Below, in pieces: positions 1 through 9,599 of a stretch of DNA of 64,000 nucleotides; positions within the stretch are counted from its first letter, which is position 1, and every line of letters starts with the position of its first letter. Where the stretch lies: the NCBI GenBank assembly GCA_022496805.1, contig CM040102.1:21607955-21671954 (forward strand), in the 5' to 3' direction. Made by a program: the position numbers and the translations under genes. Source of the DNA: Pohlia nutans. Taxonomy: Eukaryota; Streptophyta; Bryopsida; Bryales; Mniaceae. The notes below the pieces were generated by a model that did no database searches, was not told where the DNA came from, and worked only from the letters and a program-made list of their open reading frames with translations.

Positions 1-51
1 CATGTTGACATGCAACTCCTTATTCAGGATAAGCTGTCTACACCGACGTCT

Positions 52-1331
52 CTATAGAAGCTTCATTTGCGACATGGGTGCGGAAGGAGCACGGATCGGG
101 TAGGACAGCGATGGGTGAGTCGAGAACACAAACTGCGAAGGCTGAGCGGACATCTGGGTCGAGAGCATCGGCCGTCCCCTCTCACGTTCGCCAGTTATAT
201 CCTCAATGTCGGGGTCATTCTGCCGTTGCATCACACGAACAGGTGGCTCTGATGCAGCAGGAGCATCGGAATGTGCCGCTGCCAAGGGTGCTGACGGTGT
301 GGAGGTGACAGTTGTCTGTGTTGCCTCTTGCTTCTTCTTCTCGCGCCTCAACTTCGCAGCGAGGGCCTTCTTCTCCTTAACTGCCTTCTCCTTCTCTTCT
401 TTCGACAGCTCCTTTGCGGGTGTCTGGGCTACAGGCTCATCGCTATCCGCCGCCATCAGAACTCCGTCGTTGAGCCGCAGCTTAGTGGCCTCCTCTTCTG
501 GACTGCAGAAGTTCTTCGGGCACTCGAGGTACCAGCAATTCTCCTCTAGATGTGCATAGCTGTAGGTCTTCTTCTGGTAATTGGTGAAAATATAGTTCTG
601 GTTAGTTGAGTCACACCATGCAGTCACCCACGGCGGCATATCCTTCAGAGCCCCTTTACGAAGAAGCTCGTGTCTCAAGTATCTGCACAATGTCAAATAC
701 ATACTCATCATTCAGAATTCTCATGGCACATAAAGAAATCGAAACTAGAATGCTATGTTGCGGAGTGAGTTGTCCAGTACCGATGAACAAGCCGCATGGC
801 AAATCTTTTGTGGGCTGGCCAATCCTCCCACTTCATTGCTCGACTGAACTGCACCGAGCCGGTGAAGTTACCGAGGTAAGCCTTCACCCAAACCTTGCAC
901 CGCCACTTAAGCAAGTACGTTGGCAGCGTGTCAAATTTTACCGGCTCGAGATCCAATGACGGTTTAAGGTCATCCAGTACCTTTACCGCCTCATCTTCTA
1001 ACTGCAAATTACAAGAAACAGGACGAAGTAAGTTGATACAAGAAGAAATGATGCCAGATGAGTACCATCGAATTAGAGAATTTGAATACGATTGGGGATG
1101 AATGTTTACCCCCGCATAGAAGGAGGCGCGGTTCAACCACGCAACGAGCTGACTCTCAGGACATAGAGGCCTTGGAAAGAAGTACGTGTCTCGAATCGCC
1201 GGTCCACTGTTCCACCACTTGAGCCAAATAATCTTGTGCTTGGCGGCAACAGGAGTAGTTGCTAGCACCTGGAGTTTGTCCAGGTGCATCTCGATCCGTT
1301 CGGAGTGCGTTGACCCATAATGCTTTCGAAT
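52..1331 (-). pseudogene. 3' exons of an unrecognised gene, frame broken
   Basis: Two minus-strand open stretches (753-1331 and 52-711) read as one protein tail. The upstream edge looks like an exon start: on the minus strand a pyrimidine-poor TTTGGCAG acceptor precedes codons for IRKHYGSTHSERIEM, which run into the open frame. The first stretch is rich in aromatic residues (KHKIIWLKWWNSGPAIRD; WYSSGIIS). The second begins in a shifted frame and ends in a Lys/Glu-rich and Pro/Ser-rich low-complexity tail. Between them (712-752) neither frame is open, so there is either a small intron or decay with indels. I recognise no family. Phase-0 start and intron sequence suggest these are the downstream exons of the gene family whose upstream exons lie at 19953-21678; that link is inference. 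Confidence 0.45.
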
Positions 1332-1380
1332 CTGCCAAACACTTCAATCAGTAAAATGATATACGTGTGATGGGTGCCAA

Positions 1381-1677
1381 GGGCGTGACGGGCACGAGTG
1401 CCGCGACAAAAGAGCAGCGGGCCGTGGACACTCAGGGGTAGCCCGTCGGCTCCGACAGGGTACTATAGGGCGTGGCAAGGGCGTGACGGGCACGAGTGCC
1501 GCGACACCAAGCAGCGGGCCGTGGACACGCAGGGGTAGCCCGTCGGCTCCGACAGGGTAATATGGGGCGTGGCAAGGGCGTGACGGGCATGAGTGCCGCG
1601 ACACCGAGTAGCGGGCCGTGGACACGCAGGGATAGCTCGTCGGCTCCGACAGGGTACTATGGGGCGTGCCGAGGGCG
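1381..1677. repeat. Three tandem copies of a ~97-bp GC-rich repeat
   Basis: The motif GGGCGTGACGGGCACGAGTG recurs starting at 1381, 1479 and 1576, followed each time by GCCGCGAC, a GCAGCGGGCCGTGGACAC-like block and GTCGGCTCCGACAGGGTA. Copies differ by only a few bases. The array lies directly upstream (minus strand) of the exon that begins at 1331, so it would be intronic if that gene is real. Open frames across it are a consequence of the repeat and not evidence of a gene. Confidence 0.85.
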
Positions 1678-1689
1678 TAATAAAACATC

Positions 1690-2029
1690 CACTGACCCGA
1701 TTACACGCACCAGTAATCCTTAGAATCTCTCTTGAATGCTAACTTTATGACAAATGTTCTACAAATATTCGAATATCGTTGAATGAGGGCACTACGTATC
1801 ACATCAACTGTCAATATCTTTACTCCCGCGAGGGTTTGAGATGCGAGAACATAACCTCTCAGTACCGAGGGGCTACAAACCCATGTCACCAGGGTTGCAC
1901 GCGTCACGTCACGTCGCAACTGACGCGTCAGCGTCATAACGTCAAGATCCATGCCCCTCCGTCAGGATTGAATATTCCGGACCAATATTCGTGTCAGGGG
2001 GTAAAAAACTTACTGTGCTGGATGGAGTG
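1690..2029. other. Gene-free stretch with a motif shared with 19.84 kb
   Basis: No convincing coding frame. Positions about 1853-1893 hold a block around GGGGCTACAAACCCATGTCA, which is repeated with few changes at about 19838-19876. Next to it are GACGCGTCA/ACGTCA-type palindromic bits, also seen around 19680-19760. This may be leftover intron sequence of the split gene described at 52-1331 and 19953-21678. Confidence 0.5.
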
Positions 2030-2400
2030 GATGAACAGCCGTCAACTGGATGAACAGCCCCGTTCGACGGTCCAGGTGGCCGTCTAGCTTGGATGGTCCC
2101 GCGGACGGTTTAGGGTTTTGCCGGCGGACGGCTTCTAGGGTTTGGGGTTTAGGGGTTTGCTGCCCGTCGACGGCCCACGGTTTAGGGTTTAGAATTCAGG
2201 GTTTAGAGCTTGACGGATCTCTGGACGGCCCGTGGACAATCCAGCCGTCTAGACGCGCGTGGACGGTCCAGGTGGACGGACCATGCTGGACGGACCTGCT
2301 GGACGGGCCACCCTGGACAGACCACCCTGGACGGTCCAGCTGGACGGCCCACTCTGGACGGTCCAGCTAGACGGACCACCCTGGACGGTTTAGGGTTAAC
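2030..2400. repeat. GGACGG palindromic array 1
   Basis: Clusters of GGACGG and its complement CCGTCC at roughly 10-20 base spacing, for example TGGACGGACCATGCTGGACG followed by further CTGGACGG units. Telomere-like TTTAGGG units are interspersed. The array lies downstream of the RING-type gene (minus strand, 2859-5432) and is the leftmost of eight similar arrays in the first 19.6 kb. Confidence 0.85.
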
Positions 2401-2512
2401 GTACTGCGTGCGTGGTTCAGGGGTTAGGGAAACTCGCATAATACACGCACATATATTGGTATATGTATATATGTACACATAGTGAGATTTTAGGGTTTTA
2501 GGGTTTAGGGTG
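2104..2512 (+). repeat. Interstitial telomere-like TTTAGGG units
   Basis: Scattered and short tandem GTTTAGGG units occur at about 2107, 2140-2155, 2180-2215, 2387 and 2487-2510, mixed with the GGACGG array. TTTAGGG is the Arabidopsis-type plant telomere repeat, which supports a green-lineage host. The runs are short and degenerate, so this is interstitial sequence, not a chromosome end. Confidence 0.75.
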
Positions 2513-2858
2513 ACAATACATAGATTTCATTATTCACAATTTTACATCTCACGGGAATATACATTTCAGGTAAACATTATAATATTATTTACATCCAGCC
2601 ATCCTGGACAGAATCACACGTGAGAAAAAAGTGGTTCAGGTGTACGTGGGAAATTAGGCAATTTACATTAGAAAATGAGAAATTTACAATCTTGGAAAAT
2701 TTGAACTTCCTGGGAAATTTACACTTTTGATTTAGTTGCCCGTGTCCTAGTACCGATCGCGATCTATAAGTTTAGAACTATTAATGGAGCAAACTCAGCA
2801 AAGCCCCTAATGTCCTATACAGCTATACATCATTCTCACTAGTTTTATGGTTGTAGCT
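2513..2858. other. AT-rich gene-free stretch
   Basis: AT-rich sequence with short TTTACA/GAAATT repeats around 2640-2730. It may include the 3' untranslated region of the minus-strand RING gene ending at 2859. I see no coding frame or structured element. Confidence 0.4.
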
Positions 2859-4730
2859 CTAGTTGGGGCCGGGTTGTGGCCCCGGTTGTCTTGGTGCTGC
2901 TTCAGGTTGTGCTCCTGATGTTGACGCTGATGCTGAATTCTCAACAGACTCCGGTTCGAAAATGCCTCTAGCAATACTTGCTTGCAAAAAAGTAGTCAGC
3001 CCGGCTTTATTTTGTAGAGTCTTCAATACGGCCAATGCTTCTTGGTCATACTGACTATGATAGTGACTGAAAATCGCCATTAAAACTGCCGCCTGATGGA
3101 ATGTTTGATCTTGGAGATACTCAGTTTGCGCTTCAGGTTCCATTAGGGCAAGAAGGCCAACAGGTTCTCCGTTGGAGTTATATACTAGGCCGTCCGGGTG
3201 TGGAGCACGCCGAAATTTGTCCTCCTCGACATCCCAATGTCCACCGGCAAGTTCGGCAAAAAAATGGCGCTTTTCTGCTTCAAAATCCTTATAGATCGTT
3301 TTAGCCATGTCTGTGACCATGGCGTCGCTCTCCCATGGAAAATCGTCCACTGTTTGTACCGGCAAATGGTGTTCGTCGTGGGACCACTTCCACATCCACA
3401 CCATGTCTTTCCCCCATTCAGTTCTTTCGAGCGGTAAATTATCCTCGTCGTATTCGTAATGTGGTGGCATGTGGTTTTCAAGCCCAAACATTTTGTACAA
3501 ACGAGGGTGAAACGGGGCTTTGCACTCCGCACATCTTTTCCTGGTCACCATGTACGGAATTAGACATTGTGGGTGGTACACATGAAGACACGTACCGAGA
3601 CTATATGCACCTTCCGGGCCGAACGGGCAATTGCACATTATGCAGACGGTTCCATCTGTCACATATTTCGGGAATTTAGGCCATAGCAACGGTCTCGGAC
3701 CGACCGGGTTTCCTTGTGCGTCATTGTCTCCGTAGCGATACCGCGCGGTTTCGAATTGGAACCCGTATTCTGGAGCGTTGTTCCAATTAATGCTCGAGTC
3801 GCGGACATTCTCTGGCATATCCCCGGGGAACAACCCTTCAACGAGCGGCCATGATGTCATGCCAAAGTACCGCTGTGCACCGTCCTTGAATTGCGCCGCA
3901 ACCTTCTTCACCTCGCGTTGCATTTGTTTCGACTCATTTAGTGCTACGGTGAGACCCAGTTTCATGTGGCACATGTCGAGCATCATCTCCTCTCGTCGGT
4001 GCTTCAGTAGTCGGTTGTGGGTCCTCAACGTTTGCACTTCACCCTCTGCTTTGATCGCACGTGCCTTGTACATCTCAAGTTCACTGGTTTGCGAGACCAG
4101 CTGGAGCCTAATCTCTTTTTCCGTACGCTGACGCACTGCATCTTTCGTGGTTGCGTCTCGCAATTCGCTCTTCAACTTCTCTTCCTCGCTTCGATATTCA
4201 TGGAGCTTCCTCTCGGCCAGCTCCGCTTGTGATTGCATGGCAGCGTACGTAGCCCGGTCAACGTCTCCGTCATTTGATGTTTCTGTTGCACTAGTGCTCG
4301 CACTTGCGACGTGAGGGCCTCCAAACGGTAATTGCCGTGGTCTTGTCGTGAATGCTGAATCCATTGGTGTGGCCACCCTTTCTTCCACCAAACCACATGA
4401 TGCTCTCTCAATTACGTCGTCCAGCGGAAGGACTGATGGTGAGACTTCAATACTTAAGCGACGTTGTTGCGACGTGGTGGCAGCAATTTGGGACCTAAGT
4501 TCTGCATTCTCGTTCTCCAGAGCTTGTCTCCGCTCGTTTGCCCCAGCAAGATCATTTGCGTGTTTTCTGGTCAACTCCTCCTTCTCGAATATTACATCAT
4601 TCACACGCTTTTGTAATCTGAGGACGTAATCTGAGTATAATTCGCCTTGGTTTCGCTGACCGGTGAAGTTGGGCACCGGTACACGTGCGCTTCGGGCACT
4701 TCGGGGAGTACGATCTGCGTCGACAGCCAT
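2859..4730 (-). CDS. Coiled-coil protein with a RING-H2-like zinc finger
   Basis: A 623-residue frame. After a short basic N-terminus come two predicted coiled coils: about residues 25-95 (Glu/Lys/Arg-rich, e.g. EKEELTRKHANDL) and about 165-290 (e.g. AERKLHEYRSEEEKLKSELR). Around residues 362-412 sits CIMC, a 12-residue loop, GTCLHVYHPQC and CAEC. That is the C-x2-C, C-x-H-x2-H-x2-C, C-x2-C spacing of a RING-H2 finger, as in E3 ubiquitin ligases. The tail is Pro/Ala/Gln-rich. Ubiquitin-ligase activity is inferred from the finger only; I do not recognise the full-length family. The ATG follows directly on the TAA ending the frame at 4731-5432, in the same frame, so this may be the second half of one longer gene. 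GGACGG arrays flank the pair at 2030-2400 and 5880-6885. Confidence 0.65.
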   Translation of the reverse strand: MAVDADRTPRSARSARVPVPNFTGQRNQGELYSDYVLRLQKRVNDVIFEKEELTRKHANDLAGANERRQALENENAELRSQIAATTSQQRRLSIEVSPSVLPLDDVIERASCGLVEERVATPMDSAFTTRPRQLPFGGPHVASASTSATETSNDGDVDRATYAAMQSQAELAERKLHEYRSEEEKLKSELRDATTKDAVRQRTEKEIRLQLVSQTSELEMYKARAIKAEGEVQTLRTHNRLLKHRREEMMLDMCHMKLGLTVALNESKQMQREVKKVAAQFKDGAQRYFGMTSWPLVEGLFPGDMPENVRDSSINWNNAPEYGFQFETARYRYGDNDAQGNPVGPRPLLWPKFPKYVTDGTVCIMCNCPFGPEGAYSLGTCLHVYHPQCLIPYMVTRKRCAECKAPFHPRLYKMFGLENHMPPHYEYDEDNLPLERTEWGKDMVWMWKWSHDEHHLPVQTVDDFPWESDAMVTDMAKTIYKDFEAEKRHFFAELAGGHWDVEEDKFRRAPHPDGLVYNSNGEPVGLLALMEPEAQTEYLQDQTFHQAAVLMAIFSHYHSQYDQEALAVLKTLQNKAGLTTFLQASIARGIFEPESVENSASASTSGAQPEAAPRQPGPQPGPN

Positions 4731-5432
4731 TTATTGGGGCCCCTCCTCTTGAACACGTGGAGCTTGGTTGACCAACAACGGATCTAGTTGTGCTGGCTCA
4801 CCTTCCATACGATCCTCCATCCTTACGTCGTCGTGTGCCATGTCTGTTGTATTTGACCCATGGTAGTTTTGCTCCATTGATGTTGCTCCTATGACCTCCA
4901 CCTCCATCATCTGCATGTCCGGATTGTCTGCTGCTGCTCCCATCGTGTCCTCTGGCAGTACCTCCAACGGCACATTCGGATTACGAGGAACGTGCCGAAG
5001 TTTGGCAGGATATTGACCGTTCCTCGGCCGGGCAGGGTATGTACTCCAGTCCACGTCCTTCCCCAAAAATGTCTCTGCATACGCCATTTGACACAACGCG
5101 AGTGTCCCATCCTTCTTTCCACATCTTCCCCACAAAGCCATCGCCACTTTAGTCAATCGTTTCTTCAACGCTCCATGCCGACATTCCAAAATGCTCGCGT
5201 ATCCGCCTCTTAGAATGGTACGAGCCCGGCCCTCGTCCCAATGACGGCATATATGAGACCAACTCACGTACGTTTTCGCGGTTCTCATATTCCATGGTTC
5301 ATGCTCGTCTTCCCAGCCCTCAAACGCCAAAATGTCACGGGCGTGAAAGACATCCCAGTCTATATCCGTTTGGTTCCCCCGCTTCTTTTTTGGTGGGTTC
5401 AGATCCTCACGTCCCGATCCAGGAGTCCCCAT
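4731..5432 (-). CDS. Unrecognised basic/aromatic protein, same frame as the RING ORF
   Basis: A 233-residue frame starting MGTPGSGREDLNPPKKKRG, which includes a likely monopartite nuclear localisation signal (PKKKRG). It continues with a Trp/His-rich globular stretch (about residues 25-150, e.g. HICRHWDEGRARTILRGG) and an acidic, low-complexity end. It stops with TAA at 4731-4733, and the next codon is the ATG of the RING-finger ORF in the same frame. Two readings are possible: two separate genes, which is unlikely at zero spacing in a plant nucleus, or one roughly 857-residue protein cut by a nonsense mutation or read through. I favour a single ancestral gene. No family recognised. Confidence 0.6.
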   Translation of the reverse strand: MGTPGSGREDLNPPKKKRGNQTDIDWDVFHARDILAFEGWEDEHEPWNMRTAKTYVSWSHICRHWDEGRARTILRGGYASILECRHGALKKRLTKVAMALWGRCGKKDGTLALCQMAYAETFLGKDVDWSTYPARPRNGQYPAKLRHVPRNPNVPLEVLPEDTMGAAADNPDMQMMEVEVIGATSMEQNYHGSNTTDMAHDDVRMEDRMEGEPAQLDPLLVNQAPRVQEEGPQ

Positions 5433-5584
5433 GTCCCAGTGTTTACTATGTCTTCGACGTTGGCCATGTCCCCAGCCTCTGCCATGTCCTACTGCTGTGG
5501 TTCCAATTGCCCAATCTGCGGTATTTTGTATAGGGTCATATATGAGATCAGCTCATATGAAAATACCACATCCACCCCTGTCTG

Positions 5585-5785
5585 CTTCCTCCCAAGTTAT
5601 GAAGCAAGGCTTTGTGCAAACCAGGACTTCACAACTCAAAGGAGGACAACGTGACTTAGTATCGAAATGCGCGTTTAGGTGACAAAAATAACAAGACCTG
5701 CAGTTTGCCTCCTCCTAAGTTATGAAGCAAGGCTTTGTGCAAACCAGGACCTCACAGCTCAAGGGAGAAAGCATGGATCCAAAAT
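5585..5785. repeat. Direct duplication, offset 123 bp
   Basis: About 63 bases around AAGTTATGAAGCAAGGCTTT occur at 5594 and again at 5717 with a handful of differences. The duplication lies in the promoter-side interval (5433-5880) of the minus-strand gene beginning at 5432. No other structure is visible in that interval apart from a TATATGA-like stretch near 5538. Confidence 0.8.
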
Positions 5786-5879
5786 GAGGCCCCCATCATC
5801 TTATACTCTCATGCCCACCAAACCAATTAGGCACAGCCATTTATGTCAATTCATCATAATCTGGATCAATGGCGTGCTC

Positions 5880-6885
5880 ACCGGAGCCGTCGACCTGGCC
5901 GTCCAGATGTTTGATCGACGGTTGATGGCGTCCCGCTGGACGGCTGCGTGGGGTCGGGCAGGCCGTCAACAGGCTCGGATACGAGTATAGGTTCGGTGTA
6001 GGGTGGGATGGACTTGACGGCCTTCCCGTCCAGTTGGACGGGCGGCTTGTCCAACAGGACGGTCCATCCGTCCAACCAGACGGCCTTTCCGTCGAACCGG
6101 ACGGGCTTTCCGTCGACCTGAACGGCCCACCCGTCCAGTGGGGCAGCCTGCCCGCCATAGATGGCCTGCCCGCCCACGTGACGGGCCAGATGTCAATTGG
6201 ACGACCCACCCGTCTAGGTGGACGGCCCCCCCGTTTCATTAAACGGCATGCCCGACGACTGCACGGCCCAGCCGTCGGCAATTGAAAACCACTCGTCAAA
6301 ATTATGGTGTTCATCACGATCACAATGGCCATTGATTTAGCCGTCCACAAACGAGATCCAGGGCCCCCACCTCCGGCTGGACGCTGACAGGCTATCATAA
6401 TGGTAATCATGAAGGGGCACCCGCCGTCACCCAGTACTTGCAGCCGTCAGTTATCACTGGACAGTCATCATATGTGGCTTTATCCATTGACGGCTCGCCG
6501 ATTGGACGGCCTACCCCTCCTAGTGGCCGGCCGTTCCGTCGTGTGAACGGCCTGGCTGTCCAGCTGGACGCCGTACCCGTCCACCTGGACGACCAGCCTG
6601 TCCGCCTGGACGATCAGCTCGTCGACTGGACGGCATACACGTTCAACTGGACGACTGGCCCGTCCAACTGGAAGGCCTAAACATCCGACTAGACGGCCTG
6701 CCCGTCTGACGCGACGAGTAGCCCGTCCACGTGGACAACCAGTGCATCGTCTGGACGGCCTACACGTTCAACTGGACGACCGGCCCGTCCAACTGGACGG
6801 CCTAGACATCCAACTAGACGGCATGCCTGTCTGACTGGACGGCCTAATCTCTTACTGGACGGCCTGCCTGAATAGTTGGACGGCT
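5880..6885. repeat. GGACGG palindromic array 2 (largest)
   Basis: About 1 kb of alternating GGACGG and CCGTCC, often as units such as GGACGGCCCACCCGTCCA, with a period near 20 bp and many variants. Each unit can fold back on itself. The array is upstream of the minus-strand gene pair 2859-5432 and ends on a TATA-like sequence at 6885. Open frames on both strands across it (up to 189 codons) are repeat artefacts. Confidence 0.9.
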
Positions 6886-6892
6886 ATAAATG
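6885..6892 (+). promoter_or_regulatory. TATA-like box abutting array 2
   Basis: TATAAATG begins two bases after the last GGACGG of the array (TTGGACGGCTATAAATG). No coding frame follows before the next array at 7095, so if it is a promoter its product is non-coding or lost. The call rests on the motif and on the same array-TATA arrangement at 8086, 13055 and 15818. Confidence 0.35.
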
Positions 6893-7094
6893 CGGGTCCT
6901 AGGTATGCGGCATACCAATTATAGTGATTTAGAGAAATCTGTACAATGCGGGTTGATAGCATATATCATTTGAATAGCAATTATGTTTTGAGTGCATATC
7001 CAATGCTTGATTGTGTACGGTTCAGAAATTATGACTAAATATATATTTCATTTCAACACGCCAATCGATCATTTCATTCCACAACAGGGGTTTA
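6893..7094. other. AT-rich spacer between arrays 2 and 3
   Basis: About 200 bases of AT-rich DNA with no coding frame and no clear repeat. It would be the transcribed region if the TATA-like box at 6885 is used. Confidence 0.35.
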
Positions 7095-7370
7095 CGGTTA
7101 GACGGCCTTCCGTCATGTGGACGGGAGGGTCGTCATGTGGACGGGAGGATCGTCATGTGGACGGGAGGGTCGTCATGTGGACGGGAGGGTCGTCATGTGG
7201 ACGGGCGGATCGTCATGTGGACGGGCGGATCGTCATGTGGACAAGCGGGACGTCATGTGGACAAACGGGACGTCATGTGGACGGGCGGGACGTCATGTGG
7301 ACGCGCGGAACGTCGTGTGGACGGGCGCGATAACATGTCGACGGGTGTGATTTCACATGGACGGACAATC
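7095..7370. repeat. 20-bp tandem GTCATGTGGACGGGNGGR array (array 3)
   Basis: About a dozen consecutive 20-bp units, consensus GTCATGTGGACGGGAGGGTC, very regular at the left and diverging to the right. It is the most orderly of the GGACGG arrays. Because 20 is not a multiple of three and the unit lacks stops, all three forward frames are open; these are not genes. Confidence 0.92.
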
Positions 7371-7723
7371 TTGGGTTGCAGCTAATTCTCGTGTTCTTTC
7401 ATTTTTTTAATCTGCTATACTTCACTATTAAGGTCTACGACATAAATGTATGTTGGTATTGTTTAAGTGCAGGGATAAATGCACAGTGAGGTGTAAACCT
7501 TGAACACATGCGACACGGGTTCGGAAAGTAGTGTTTGTATAGTGTATTTAAATTTATACCGACAACAGGAGTCGTAGCGACGGAGAGTGCAAACACAAAC
7601 ATTGCAACTGCGCCAGAACCTATATACCCGCACCACAAAAAACTAAGGAGATGCGTGCCTGTAACCTGAGGGGCCAGTACGGGCCGCTTTCTTTGAAACA
7701 TACATAGATCGTGGATGCTCCTT

Positions 7724-8074
7724 CTAGGGCGAATACGCACCGGGCAGGAAATCCGCAACATGCGAATATGCATGTTTAACAACGGACACTATCCGGTTCG
7801 GCGCACTAGTATTCGACACCAAGTCCTTCGCTGGATCCACTGGAGTAGTCCCCCGCACTTCCACAGCGCTACCAACGGTGATGCCAACGACTCCCGTAGG
7901 ATCGATCAACACACGATCTGCAAAATCATCTAAACGAAAGCAGTCGAAGGAAATAGGCCCTACATCGCCAGAATCGCCTACTTTGTATGACTGAGCTAGA
8001 CGACACACTAAACTCTCCCTACCGTCACCTGCATGGGCTGCACAAGGTCGAAATGAAAACCTTGACCAAGGCAA
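7724..8074 (-). CDS. Unrecognised minus-strand fragment downstream of a TATA box
   Basis: A 116-codon open stretch without an ATG at its edge (it opens on TTG). From about residue 30 it has plausible protein character: GDSGDVGPISFDCFRLDDFA, then ITVGSAVEVRGTTPVDPAKD. A TATA box on the same strand lies just upstream (8086-8079) and GGACGG array 4 beyond that, as for the kinase and hAT genes. A second frame, 7435-7782, overlaps its 3' end in another phase and may be shadow sequence. I recognise no family; it could be a truncated first exon. Confidence 0.35.
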   Translation of the reverse strand: MPWSRFSFRPCAAHAGDGRESLVCRLAQSYKVGDSGDVGPISFDCFRLDDFADRVLIDPTGVVGITVGSAVEVRGTTPVDPAKDLVSNTSAPNRIVSVVKHAYSHVADFLPGAYSP

Positions 8075-8078
8075 TCGA

Positions 8079-8086
8079 TATTTATA
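8079..8086 (-). promoter_or_regulatory. TATA box, minus strand, beside array 4
   Basis: TATAAATA on the minus strand, inside GGATATAAATATCG. It sits about 55 bases from the edge of GGACGG array 4, with a short TTTAGGG pair between (8102-8113). It would drive the open stretch at 7724-8074. Confidence 0.5.
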
Positions 8087-8139
8087 TCCTTGGCGGGCAA
8101 GGTTTAGGGTTTAGGACCATGCACACGATCTTCCGCGCG

Positions 8140-8680
8140 GCTGGACGGCCATTCCGTCGACTGGACGCCCTCTACGTCCGCTAGACGGATCCTCCGTCGA
8201 CTGCATGGCTGGGTGCGATGGTTAGACGGCCTCTCTAGCGAGTGGACGGCCCTCCCGTCCAGAAAAGCGCCCCTCGGTCTCCTTGACGGCCCACAGGTCC
8301 ACATACAGGACGGCCCACCCATCCTCTGGACGGGCTCTCCGTCAACTAGACGGCCCTCTCTGTCGGGCCGTCGACTCCACGGACTAGCCGTCCTGAGGAC
8401 ACAGTCAGCCCGGCATCTGGACGGACTACCCGTCCACGGACAGGACGGCCCACCCGTCTTCTGGACGGCTACTCTGTCAACCCGACGGACCTCCTCGTCG
8501 GACCGTCCACTCGACGGAATAGCCATCCAGAGGAGACGGTTGGCCCGTCAACTGGATGGACAACCCGTCTACTGGATGGACGGGTCGACCATGCAGTCAA
8601 CGACCTGCACTCAAATCGGACGGGTTAGCCGTCCAGTTCGACGGCCAAACTGTCAGCTGTTCGACGGCTGTGCACTGTGC
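8140..8680. repeat. GGACGG palindromic array 4
   Basis: Alternating CTGGACGGCC and CCGTCNACT blocks at about 20-bp spacing, more degenerate than array 2, with an outlying unit near 8802. Frames of 140 and 175 codons across it are repeat shadows. Confidence 0.85.
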
Positions 8681-8967
8681 ATGGACTCCTGCATGGAAAC
8701 AAAGTCTCTACAGGCAACCATGAACATCGACACGGTGTAGGAACATTTGTTTATTCAAAATTGTGTGCCGTATGTACATAATCACAGAATGTATCTCCCA
8801 TGGGACGGCTTATCTATCCCGTCTACCCTGGTGTACATCGAGAAAACATATAACACTATATACAGTCTGAACGGAATAATCTAATACCAGCCGGATGGGC
8901 CGGATGAGCCGGATCCCATGCACAATTGCCGAACAAAAAAAAAAAAGGTGGCGACGACGAGTCTAAT

Positions 8968-9243
8968 CTATCGACGCTGTGCGCCTTGCCTTTGCGCTCG
9001 CCGGGTGAGGCGCCACTGCGCAAATGTGCACCCTGTGTGCAATTCAAAACGAGCCAACGCCTTCCGCTTCTTGTGTTTGCTCCAATTCGTGGTCATTCGT
9101 CCGTCCGTGACAAGCTTCAAAAAATACGGGTTCAGCCAACGCAGCGTTGGCTCCTCCATCCCCGAACGCTGTAGTGCCCACAACACGTACTCCTGCAGCT
9201 GTTTCCGGTCCACAGGATACCCGGATGGTTCCCAGCGCCGCAT
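8968..9243 (-). CDS. Unrecognised protein fragment between arrays 4 and 5
   Basis: A 91-codon frame with ordinary protein composition, beginning MRRWEPSGYPVDRKQLQEYV and continuing through a Leu/Trp-rich then Lys/Arg-rich stretch. The frame is open upstream past the ATG, so the true start is uncertain. Overlapping frames on the same strand (9044-9301, 9132-9344) look like shadows. No family recognised; it may be an exon of a cargo or decayed gene enclosed by the GGACGG arrays. Confidence 0.3.
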   Translation of the reverse strand: MRRWEPSGYPVDRKQLQEYVLWALQRSGMEEPTLRWLNPYFLKLVTDGRMTTNWSKHKKRKALARFELHTGCTFAQWRLTRRAQRQGAQRR

Positions 9244-9599
9244 CGCGATAGCGTGATGCCGATGTGCAGGACCCTAAGCGTGAAAGCTGCTGCAAGATCA
9301 AAACTCTTGCGAACGTACTGGCCGTCCACCGCTCCCCAGTTCAAACCTACAATCTCTCACCAGCCCGCAAAGGCGCAAACAGCTTTGGGAATCTGAGATC
9401 GACGCACTCCCGAACTGCGGAATCTGCCGGACCGTGCAAGATAACAGCAATTGCGAGCAGGCCGTCCAACGCGATCCAGTCCCAACCTGCACACACAAAA
9501 TGGAAACATACAGTACCGAGGAATACCATGGAGATAGAAGCCACCTGGAAAGCATTTTATATGAGCAGGGGCCGTCCGATATCTTGTGAATTGCCAACA

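Noticed and set aside
2100..2512. A true telomere or subtelomere end
   Set aside because: TTTAGGG units are few, degenerate and interspersed, with coding sequence on both sides.
7095..7370. CRISPR-like regular repeats
   Set aside because: Units are contiguous without unique spacers, the host is a plant, and no cas genes are near; it is a tandem minisatellite.
5841..8740. Frames of 100-190 codons on both strands, Gly/Pro/Arg/Asp-rich
   Set aside because: They run across GGACGG arrays, whose low stop content opens all frames; there is no codon-position bias or recognisable domain.
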